A program made the position numbers and the translations under genes. 64,000 nt of DNA from Candidatus Saccharimonadota bacterium (GTDB taxonomy: Bacteria; Patescibacteriota; Saccharimonadia; Saccharimonadales; Saccharimonadaceae). Below are positions 57,422 to 64,000 of the stretch, piece after piece (positions within the stretch are counted from its first letter, which is position 1; every line of letters starts with the position of its first letter). The stretch is taken from NCBI GenBank assembly GCA_017536895.1, contig JAFWCN010000006.1, forward strand, positions 1 to 64,000, in the 5' to 3' direction. The notes under the pieces were generated by a model that was given only the letters and a program-made list of their open reading frames with translations, made no database searches and was not told where the DNA came from.

Positions 57422-57724
57422 ATGCAAGGGAACTATACGTTTTATGCGTTTAATGTAAACGGTCATACAGTTGCCATTTACAACACTCCCGCAGAGGCTT
57501 TGGACGAACTAGAATATCGCCTCAAGGAATGTGATACCGATGAATACAGCATTGAGCCTATTGATGGTATCTGGAGAATGCTGGAGAGAATGGGCGATTT
57601 TGATGATCGTTATGATGATGACTGGATGGAAGAAGTTGTCATGACGGCAAGCCGATTGATCATGGAGAAAAACGAAAAACCAGACAGCAAAAAGACCTCT
57701 CCAGAAAAACAAACAGCGACATAA
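57422..57724 (+). CDS. Small acidic protein, family member 2
   Basis: 100 aa. YTFYAFNVNGHTVAIYNTPAEALDELEYRLKECDTDEYSIEPIDGIWRMLERMGDFDDRYDDDWMEE, Lys-rich end. Clear paralogue of the 57989 protein. Enclosed by repeat pair 3. Function unknown; acidic composition and position among transfer-entry genes fit an antirestriction or antidefence role (inference). Confidence 0.7.
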   Translation: MQGNYTFYAFNVNGHTVAIYNTPAEALDELEYRLKECDTDEYSIEPIDGIWRMLERMGDFDDRYDDDWMEEVVMTASRLIMEKNEKPDSKKTSPEKQTAT

Positions 57725-57988
57725 ACACATAAGAGACTGCGGCCACATGGTTTGCATAACCAAGGTGCTTAATCCTTCTAACAACCCATCATAATACCCA
57801 GCCTACATGGGGAGGCTCCGGGAAGGCCGGACTCACCCCACCCAATCTATTAGCTGTGATGAAACAGATGAAGTTTTGAAACAAATGTTTCATTTCTCTT
57901 TCATCACTGCACCTTAACAATTTATCACCCTAACACTATTCGTTATCACTCACCGCTATTTTTTGCATCCAGAAAGGAGGATTTAACT

Positions 57989-58291
57989 ATGGATGAGATT
58001 AGCTATGTTTTCTATGCCCTGACGGTAAATGATCACGATGCTTCAATTCATCTTACGGCCGAAGAAGCTGTAGAGGAATTATCCTTCAGAATCGCAGATT
58101 GTGATGATGAGGATTATGGGATTGAACCAGTGAGAGGTATCTGGAGTCTGATCAAGCGGCTCGGGGCCTTTGAAGGCTATGCAGATTATTGGATGGAAGA
58201 TGCTTTAAGTATCGCCCATGACATGGTGCAGTCCAAGAAGGCCATGGAGAGCAAGAACAAGGAAAATCACAAGGAGGAAAGCAATGAATAA
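57989..58291 (+). CDS. Small acidic protein, family member 3
   Basis: 100 aa. YVFYALTVNDHDASIHLTAEEAVEELSFRIADCDDEDYGIEPVRGIWSLIKRLGAFEGYADYWMED. About half its residues match the 57422 protein. No bracket repeats around this copy; AAAGGAGG upstream, and it leads into the next gene with an 8-bp overlap. Confidence 0.7.
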   Translation: MDEISYVFYALTVNDHDASIHLTAEEAVEELSFRIADCDDEDYGIEPVRGIWSLIKRLGAFEGYADYWMEDALSIAHDMVQSKKAMESKNKENHKEESNE

Positions 58292-58709
58292 TGACACAAA
58301 AGTACCAAAAGGACTGAAACTTCAGGAGGCAATCCAGAGGATGGAATATCTGGATCTTCACCCAGACGCTATCACCTGTTTTAAGGAAGAAGGACGGATC
58401 CCACTCTCGCTTGGATCTGACGAAGAACTCTACGGAGTTAAGAAAGACAACGTGGAGCGCATTGCTGCTTTTGAGAAGAAGCATAATGCCCTCGTCTACT
58501 ATGTCATATTCACTCCTACTACGATAGGCGACATGGAATCTTATCTCTTTGTATCAGACTACCAGGATGAATGGGGATCTGACTGGGATGATATCCACGA
58601 GGGTTATGCCCTTTCCTGGGTTAATAACCTGACCTATCCGGAGTGCAGTGAGTTTGGCACGATCTCGTTTGAAAGAACTGATGCCGGCACCTTAAGGCGT
58701 GTCGGGTAG
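58284..58709 (+). CDS. Hypothetical protein of the element
   Basis: 141 aa from ATG 58284 (AAGGAGG upstream). LKLQEAIQRMEYLDLHPDAITCFKEEGRIPLSLGSDEELYGVKKDN and VYYVIFTPTTIGDMESYLFVSDYQDEWGSDWDDIHEGYALSWV. Alpha/beta, acidic; widespread in Clostridia-type elements by appearance, unnamed. Confidence 0.65.
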   Translation: MNNDTKVPKGLKLQEAIQRMEYLDLHPDAITCFKEEGRIPLSLGSDEELYGVKKDNVERIAAFEKKHNALVYYVIFTPTTIGDMESYLFVSDYQDEWGSDWDDIHEGYALSWVNNLTYPECSEFGTISFERTDAGTLRRVG

Positions 58710-58725
58710 AAAGGAGAAAGGCAAA

Positions 58726-59598
58726 ATGATGAACTTCAACGAATTCAAAGAACATGTGAGGGAAGCTATCCTGGACTATCTGCCGGAGGAATATGCAGAC
58801 GCAGAAGTCTGTCTGACTGAGGTTGAAAAGCTGGATAATTCATATACCGGCATGATACTGAAGCAGGAGCACAAAAGCTCCTCCCCCATCATCAACTTGG
58901 ATCAGAGCTTCAAACAGTATGGAAAAGTTCCACTTGAAGAGCTGATGGTGAAGATGGCAAAGGTCATCAAAGCTAGTCAACTGATAGTGGATGAGGACAT
59001 GTTGGAAAGCTACGAGAAGTGTAAGAGTCAGCTTTTCATGCGCCTTGCATCTGCCTCTGGAAAAGAATCCATTATGGAGAGTAGCCCATATCGGCTCATA
59101 GGTGACATACTGCTCACCTACTATGTCCTTTTCCCGGCCGAAGCTAGCAGTTTCTACTCTGCCAGAGTAAACAACAGACTAATGAGAGACTGGGGAATCA
59201 GTGAAGAGGAGCTTTATGAGGATGCGGTGAAAAGTACTGTAAAGCTCTTTCCTCCTACGATCACAACACTCGTGGAGGCTACTACCGGCATAGCTGATGA
59301 TGAATGCGAAGCACTAGTCGTTTCTAACAAGCAAATGATGTTTGGAGCGGCAGCGCTCTTCATTCCTAGCGTAACCTCTGAAGTGGTGGAACGTATGGGT
59401 GGAGGATTCATCGCAATCCCTTCATCCGTTCACGAATGGTTGGTTATATCTACGAATTCTGAATTCCGCATGAAAGACCTTCGCGAGACCTTAAAACAAG
59501 CTAACCAGACTGTGACAAGACCAGAAGACATTCTTTCGTGGGTACCTTACTACTATTCTGCAGAAGAAGGGGTTTTCCATGCACTGGATAATCGCTAG
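58726..59598 (+). CDS. DUF5688-family protein
   Basis: 290 aa from ATG 58726. FNEFKEHVREAILDYLPEEYADAEVCLTEVEKLDNSYTGMIL, SSPIINLDQSFKQY, SPYRLIGDILLTYYVLFP and FIAIPSSVHEWLVI are the ordered blocks of DUF5688, common on Firmicutes conjugative elements and of unknown role. Its presence supports a Firmicutes origin of the element. Confidence 0.85.
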   Translation: MMNFNEFKEHVREAILDYLPEEYADAEVCLTEVEKLDNSYTGMILKQEHKSSSPIINLDQSFKQYGKVPLEELMVKMAKVIKASQLIVDEDMLESYEKCKSQLFMRLASASGKESIMESSPYRLIGDILLTYYVLFPAEASSFYSARVNNRLMRDWGISEEELYEDAVKSTVKLFPPTITTLVEATTGIADDECEALVVSNKQMMFGAAALFIPSVTSEVVERMGGGFIAIPSSVHEWLVISTNSEFRMKDLRETLKQANQTVTRPEDILSWVPYYYSAEEGVFHALDNR

Positions 59599-59651
59599 CT
59601 TGAAAGACGCAAAACTTTAACAAGTAACAACAAAGAAAGGAAGTAATAACT

Positions 59652-59861
59652 ATGGCAGAAAAAGTAAAGATCAATAGAACAGCTCTTGAGCAGCTCCTCA
59701 CTATCAGAGACAGCGGTGAAACTAATATGTTCGCTTTCAATACTGTTCAGAGAATCGCCTATGAGCGCGATTTCTATGAACTGGTGGAATGGATGGAAGA
59801 ACATAAGGATGAATATGGTGCTCTCATCATGTATGGAGCAGATGAAGAAACGGAGGAATAG
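59652..59861 (+). CDS. DUF5049-like small protein
   Basis: 69 aa. LLTIRDSGETNMFAFNTVQRIAYERDFYELVEWMEEHKDEYG matches the short DUF5049 pattern found on Gram-positive elements. AAAGGAAG upstream. Confidence 0.8.
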   Translation: MAEKVKINRTALEQLLTIRDSGETNMFAFNTVQRIAYERDFYELVEWMEEHKDEYGALIMYGADEETEE

Positions 59862-59863
59862 TG

Positions 59864-60103
59864 ATGGCAAACACGGTTATTCGCGTAGAAATCAAGAAGC
59901 ATTTCGGCGTGATCAGCACCAATGATCTGGGCTGGACGAAGGAGCTTAACATCGTGGCCTGGAATGGTGGAAAACCTAAGTACGATATCCGGGAGTGGTC
60001 GCCAGACCATGCCCGGATGAGTAGAGGCATCACCTTCTCTGACGACGAGATGGATGCCGTTGCAAAGCTTTATGCTAGTCGCACAAAGGGTGATAAAGAA
60101 TAA
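59864..60103 (+). CDS. YdbC/PC4-like ssDNA-binding protein
   Basis: 79 aa from ATG 59864. IKKHFGVISTNDLGWTKELNIVAWNGGKPKYDIREWSPDHARMSRGITFSDDEM is the YdbC (PC4-fold) signature, a small protein that binds single-stranded DNA as a dimer. It could protect DNA during transfer. Confidence 0.9.
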   Translation: MANTVIRVEIKKHFGVISTNDLGWTKELNIVAWNGGKPKYDIREWSPDHARMSRGITFSDDEMDAVAKLYASRTKGDKE

Positions 60104-60219
60104 TACCAATACCAACATACCTAAAGGGAGCGCATATCGTGCTCCCTATCCCAAAATATGCCGGGCTTCCCGGTACCAATAATATTAACTTTAAGACTAT
60201 ACGTCAGAAAGGAATCATT

Positions 60220-60645
60220 ATGACAGAAGATGAAAAGGTCAAGATTCAGACCTTAAGATCTGCTGGTTACTCCTATGGAGAGATTGCTGCTATGCTCGGC
60301 AAAGCAAGAAGCACTGTTAGTAGTTTCTGCTTGAGACACGAGATTGAAGCTCCAGATCAGGATATCTTGGCTGCACTTGCAACTAAAAGATATAAGGTCT
60401 GCCTCAAATGTGGCAAGTTGTTCATGATAGGAAATAACCCTAATAAACAGTTCTGTTCGGATAATTGCCGGGTTTCCTACTGGCAGGTCGAGAAAGATAA
60501 TAAACGAGCTCTGGAAAAGGACGAAAAGGATCACAGAGCACTCATGAAAGAGCTGGACTTTTTTGGGAAGAAGAGTGATGAATGGTGTGGTAGCAGTACC
60601 CCTGTACTGTATCGCATAACAGAAGCCAATAGAAAGGAGGAATAA
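60220..60645 (+). CDS. HTH and zinc-finger protein upstream of recombinases
   Basis: 141 aa from ATG 60220 (AAAGGAATC upstream). N-terminal HTH (IQTLRSAGYSYGEIAAMLGKARSTVSSFCLRHEI) and a treble-clef-like Cys cluster (CLKCGKLFMIGNNPNKQFCSDNCRVSYW). ATG of the first recombinase overlaps its stop by 1 base. Likely recombination accessory or regulator. Confidence 0.8.
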   Translation: MTEDEKVKIQTLRSAGYSYGEIAAMLGKARSTVSSFCLRHEIEAPDQDILAALATKRYKVCLKCGKLFMIGNNPNKQFCSDNCRVSYWQVEKDNKRALEKDEKDHRALMKELDFFGKKSDEWCGSSTPVLYRITEANRKEE

Positions 60646-61997
60646 TGGCAACCATTCGTCATAAAATCGCCACTAACCTAGATCAATTCAAAAGGAAACG
60701 CGTAGCAGTATATGCTCGGGTATCTAGGGAAGGTGCAGAAAAACATCGCTCTATGGAGGCTCAGGAAGAAAACCTGAGGGCCTATATCGGCAAACACCCT
60801 GGCTGGATTTTTGTAGGCGTCTATGCCGATGAAGGTGTGACGGGAACTAAAATGAATCGTCCAGAGTTTAACCGGATGATGAAAGATGCGAGAGCCGGCA
60901 AGATAGATATCATACTGACTAAAGCTGTATCTCGCTTCGGACGTAATACCGCTCAAGTACTAAAAGTCTTGCAGGAGCTAAAGGAGCTAGACGTTATCGT
61001 TATCTTCGATAGTGAGCAAATCTCTACTGCGGATTCAGACTGTTTAATACGATTGCAGTATAACAGCATTATGGCTGAACATGAGGCCGAGCAAAACAGC
61101 AAGAACAAGAAGTGGTCGGTGAAGCATCACTTCCAAAAAGGAATACCTAGCTTCTTCAGAATCTATGGATACCGGATGGTGGATAATCAACTCCAGGTAG
61201 TTCCGGAAGAAGCTGTGATTGTAAGACGGATTTTCGAGATGTTTCTGGATGGGCTTGGGAAACTCGCAATCAGCAAAAAGTTGAATGAAGACGGTATCCC
61301 CAGTTTCTACGGCAATATGTGGACTCCAACTTCCATTTACAACATTCTTCTAAACGAAAAGTATACCGGTGACCTATTACTCCAGAAATGGTATGTGCCG
61401 GATTTTAAGACTAAGACCGGAGTACTTAACCGTGGCGCTCTAGATAAGTATTTCGTAGAAGACGCACACGAGGCAATAATAACCCGAGATATCTTTGATA
61501 AAACACAGCAAGAGATAGAGCGTCGCAAGAAAATATACGGAAAAGAGAAACGAACTAACTCTAACCCTCCCCGTATTATGCAGCAATTGGTGCGTTGCGA
61601 GCACTGTAATAAGAGCATCTACTACAAAAGGGTAAAAGGTGGTTCGGTACGTGAGCTCTGGGTGTGTAGGACTCATGTAGAGCAGGGACCAAAATACTGC
61701 CCGACGAAGTCTATTAGAGATGACGTCTTAGTTGCCACTACACGCGAGGTCTTACTCCAAGAAAAACTGATTAAAAAAGACACCCCTCTTACAAATGCAC
61801 TTCTTAAAAAACTAATCCTAGTAATCATCGCTAAAGAAAACCAGGTGCTTGAGTATCACTTAATGAACGATACAGTCATCCATAAGACTTGGCAAAACCC
61901 ACCACGAAGTAAATCCTGGACACCAGAAATGAGGCAAAAAGCGCGTGAGAATGCTTTGGCCTTTCATGCAAAGAGAAAGGAGGTAAACCATGAGTAA
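60645..61997 (+). CDS. Large serine recombinase 1
   Basis: 450 aa. Catalytic Ser in AVYARVSREGAEKHRSMEAQ (about residue 28), VYADEGVTGTKMNRPEFNRMM, TKAVSRFGRNTAQVL; Recombinase domain (IYGYRMVDNQLQVVPEEAVIVRRIFEMFLDG, NEKYTGDLLLQKWY); zinc ribbon CEHCNKSIYY...CPTK. The C-terminal coiled coil is short compared with the second enzyme. Both likely act together in excision and integration of the element. Confidence 0.92.
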   Translation: MATIRHKIATNLDQFKRKRVAVYARVSREGAEKHRSMEAQEENLRAYIGKHPGWIFVGVYADEGVTGTKMNRPEFNRMMKDARAGKIDIILTKAVSRFGRNTAQVLKVLQELKELDVIVIFDSEQISTADSDCLIRLQYNSIMAEHEAEQNSKNKKWSVKHHFQKGIPSFFRIYGYRMVDNQLQVVPEEAVIVRRIFEMFLDGLGKLAISKKLNEDGIPSFYGNMWTPTSIYNILLNEKYTGDLLLQKWYVPDFKTKTGVLNRGALDKYFVEDAHEAIITRDIFDKTQQEIERRKKIYGKEKRTNSNPPRIMQQLVRCEHCNKSIYYKRVKGGSVRELWVCRTHVEQGPKYCPTKSIRDDVLVATTREVLLQEKLIKKDTPLTNALLKKLILVIIAKENQVLEYHLMNDTVIHKTWQNPPRSKSWTPEMRQKARENALAFHAKRKEVNHE

Positions 61998-63648
61998 CAC
62001 AAGTGAACCAACGACTAAAAAGATTACTATTATTCCGGCTACGAAGAGTCTTCACCCTGAACGAGATGGAGTAACACCGACAAGGGACAAAAAGCGCGTA
62101 GCAGCCTACTGCCGAGTATCTACTTCACAGGAAGAACAGCAAGGAAGTTATAACTTGCAACAGAGCTATTATGAGCACTTGATTAATAGTCGCCCTGATT
62201 GGGAGCTTGCTGGTATCTATGGCGATGAAGGCAAAAGTGGTACTTCTTTAAGCGGCCGGACAGGATTCATCCAGATGATGGATGATGTAAGAGCCGGCAA
62301 GATTGACTATATTATCGCAAAAGCAACATCTAGGTTTGGAAGAAATAACTCAGAATTTATTACTATCCTTGACGAGCTAGACTCCTACGGCGTAGAAGTA
62401 CTCTTTGAATCTGAAGGTATCTTAACCTCTGGACAGAAGGATCGTACTATGCTCCAGATTATGGGTGTAGCTAATGAACACTATTCTAGCACCCTTTCTA
62501 ACAATGTGCGTTGGAGTAAAGAACGCAATATGAGGGATGGCAAAGTCACCTTCTGCTACAAGACCTTCCTCGGCTACAAAAAAGGAGCTGATGGCAACCC
62601 CGAAATTGTGGAGGAAGAAGCCAGAATTGTAAGAGAGATTTATGAGATGTTTCTTTCCGGAAAAAGTTATACCTATATCGCTCGCAACTTGACAGAACGA
62701 TGTATCCCTACTCCCAGTGGAAAGACGACCTGGGGGTGCGGAACTATCAAAAGTATTCTGACCAACGAAAAATATACTGGTGATGCTATCTTACAGAAGA
62801 CCTTCACACGTAGCTACCTTGATAAGCACGTTTACAAGAACAATGGTGAGAGGCCACAAGTTGTGGTAGAAGATAATCATCCTGGTATTATTGATAAGGC
62901 GACCTTTGAGAGAACCCAGGAATTAGTGGAGAAACGTAAAACCCACAAAGACCCTGGTACTGGTAAAACACCTTTTACAGGCAGAATAATCTGCAAGGAA
63001 TGTGGCAGCATATTCGGGCACAAAACCTGGTCTAGCAGAGGTGGAATAAAGTATTCCATATGGGCCTGCAATCACAAGTATTCGGAGGAAACTACTTATG
63101 GGGGACACAAGTGTAAAGTCGCCAATTTGCGCCAAGAATGGATAGAGCAAGGGTATCTGTATGCCCTTGGCCAGATTCTTGCCGACAGAGGCGAATATTT
63201 GGGCAAATACAGACGAAAGCTGGTGCGAGTTAATAAGCGTTTAAATTCTGGAGATATTGACCGGGAGTTGAAAGAACTAGAAAACATAAGTAAGACCACA
63301 GAAGAGAATCTTGCCAAGCTAAGAAATGAATGGGAATTCACCTACGGCGATCATACAGAGTTTGACAAGCGCCAGGATGCCTTGACTAGAGAAGCCGCAG
63401 AAGCCATTTCCCGTATAGACGAGCTTGAAAAAGAGCGTGGGCAATTACGTGCAGATAAAAAGATGCTCACGACTGTTATCCAGACGATTGAAGCCCTGCC
63501 GGATAAACTATCACCACATTTTAACGGAAAGATATTTATTAACCTCATAGACTATGTAGAGGTAAGCCAGTATGTACTCGCATATCACTTCTTCGGTGAT
63601 GAGTGCGTCAAAGTAAACATTAGTCTAACTCAGAAGATAAGTTATTAA
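61990..63648 (+). CDS. Large serine recombinase 2
   Basis: 552 aa, overlaps recombinase 1 by 8 bp. Catalytic Ser in AAYCRVSTSQEEQQGSYNLQ, IYGDEGKSGTSLSGRTGF, KATSRFGRNNSEF, NEKYTGDAILQKTF, zinc ribbon GRIICKECGSIFGHK...YGGHKC and the usual coiled coil (ELENISKTTEENLAKL, ISRIDELEKERGQL). Full-length member of the Tn4451/TnpX-type group. Confidence 0.93.
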   Translation: MSNTSEPTTKKITIIPATKSLHPERDGVTPTRDKKRVAAYCRVSTSQEEQQGSYNLQQSYYEHLINSRPDWELAGIYGDEGKSGTSLSGRTGFIQMMDDVRAGKIDYIIAKATSRFGRNNSEFITILDELDSYGVEVLFESEGILTSGQKDRTMLQIMGVANEHYSSTLSNNVRWSKERNMRDGKVTFCYKTFLGYKKGADGNPEIVEEEARIVREIYEMFLSGKSYTYIARNLTERCIPTPSGKTTWGCGTIKSILTNEKYTGDAILQKTFTRSYLDKHVYKNNGERPQVVVEDNHPGIIDKATFERTQELVEKRKTHKDPGTGKTPFTGRIICKECGSIFGHKTWSSRGGIKYSIWACNHKYSEETTYGGHKCKVANLRQEWIEQGYLYALGQILADRGEYLGKYRRKLVRVNKRLNSGDIDRELKELENISKTTEENLAKLRNEWEFTYGDHTEFDKRQDALTREAAEAISRIDELEKERGQLRADKKMLTTVIQTIEALPDKLSPHFNGKIFINLIDYVEVSQYVLAYHFFGDECVKVNISLTQKISY

Positions 63649-63660
63649 GGAGGTACTGAT

Positions 63661-63840
63661 ATGTCTAGTAAAACTACAAAAGCAAGTAAAAAAGCATCAT
63701 TTAAAGATGTCTTAATTCTCAAGATTAATGACTATTTGGACCAAGCTTTTTCTACGGAAGACACTGATAAGAGGCAAAAATATCGTGAGGCAATCATGGC
63801 TATGGAACAATTATTGCTTCTGGTCTCCGATTTAGAATAG
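63661..63840 (+). CDS. Small protein behind the recombinases
   Basis: 59 aa: MSSKTTKASKKASFKDVLIL, INDYLDQAFSTEDTDKRQKY, helical end. AAGGAGG upstream, 12 bp after recombinase 2. Possibly an accessory (directionality) factor by position only. Confidence 0.65.
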   Translation: MSSKTTKASKKASFKDVLILKINDYLDQAFSTEDTDKRQKYREAIMAMEQLLLLVSDLE

Positions 63841-63860
63841 CGTAAAGTATCCTATAATTC

Positions 63861-63886
63861 AGCTCCGGATATTCCGGAGCTTTTAT
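63861..63886 (+). terminator. Terminator of the recombinase operon
   Basis: AGCTCCGG-atatt-CCGGAGCT followed by TTTTATG. The remaining 110 bp hold a -10-like GATATAATAG and no gene start in view. Confidence 0.85.
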
Positions 63887-64000
63887 GTTTTTTCATTGTT
63901 TTTCCTAAAACATGATATAATAGTAATGGCCTTTAGGGCACAGTAATAAATAATGCTGTAACCATATTCTCACGTTTTGGAATAGTCATTAACGGTTGAT

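Larger units (their letters stand above)
56270..57759. repeat. Three pair-matched inverted repeats (TTATGCAAACCNN)
   Basis: Left arms at 56270, 56958 and 57364; right arms at 56394, 57328 and 57747. The shared 11 bases TTATGCAAACC are followed by AC, GC or AT, and the right arm of each pair carries the exact complement (GTGG.., GCGG.., ATGG..). Pairs 2 and 3 each enclose one small acidic-protein gene. Confidence 0.75.

Noticed and set aside
1-64000. Alternative genetic code (TGA as Gly)
   Set aside because: TGA ends many genes at sensible places with overlapping starts (e.g. 8399, 32522, 32686); no in-frame TGA in conserved genes.
1-64000. CRISPR array or Cas genes
   Set aside because: No regularly spaced repeats; the repeats at 56270-57759 are inverted and unequally spaced.
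1-64000. DGR reverse transcriptase or template repeat within the window
   Set aside because: No Y-x-D-D reverse transcriptase among the genes and no third copy of the VR framework was seen; it must lie elsewhere if it exists.
63890-64000. Riboswitch at the window end
   Set aside because: Some pairing possible, but too little sequence and no known motif.

Overview
The window looks like a chromosome segment of a Candidatus Saccharibacteria (TM7)-type CPR bacterium; this placement is inferred, not searched. The reasons are FISUMP-repeat secreted proteins, a shortened HolB-like clamp-loader subunit, several promoters that sit almost on the start codon, and normal use of TGA as stop (which excludes the Gly-TGA code of Gracilibacteria). 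Two large mobile elements fill most of the window.

Host part 1 (1-5750): the 3' part of a FISUMP surface protein, a thymidylate/one-carbon operon (thyA-folA-glyA), a secreted sortase-like protein with a very good promoter, and a CdiA-CT-like nuclease.

Prophage (about 5800-40110, about 34 kb): a siphovirus with a tyrosine integrase at the left end and HK97-type packaging, head and tail genes on the + strand. A long - strand half carries tail tip, tail fibre, holin-endolysin, many small accessory genes and a Red-like exonuclease/annealing pair. The phage split a host tRNA-Ala(GGC) gene: its 5' half is at 40134-40106 and its 3' half at 5807-5752. The phage carries an intact tRNA-Ala(GGC) just inside the right junction. 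Its late units share a promoter plus leader-terminator module (three copies). The tail-fibre 3' end lies beside five silent alternative tip cassettes in both orientations, bounded by a 24-bp inverted repeat, which is the layout of a phase-variable host-range switch. Cargo includes a Panacea-type toxin-antitoxin pair, a head protein with a toxin-like C-terminus plus a CPCC protein, a HicA-like protein, tRNA-Met and a candidate small RNA.

Host part 2 (40134-43700): trpS, an RluD-type pseudouridine synthase, a holB-like gene, a TPR protein and tRNA-Tyr.

Integrative element (about 43740 to past 63840): a type II restriction-modification pair (PLD-family nuclease plus C5 methylase), two structured RNA candidates, a full-length FISUMP protein, an MT-A70 adenine methylase, a VirD4/TraG-like ATPase, a Replic_Relax protein, a set of small acidic proteins (two of them bracketed by pair-matched inverted repeats), DUF5688/DUF5049/YdbC-like proteins, and two tandem large serine recombinases near its right end. 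Several of these families are typical of Firmicutes conjugative elements, so transfer from such a donor is plausible.

The two FISUMP genes (window start and inside the element) differ most in one 147-nt block at their 3' ends. Substitutions there fall mainly in codon positions 1 and 2, the footprint of a diversity-generating retroelement. No reverse transcriptase or template repeat is visible here.
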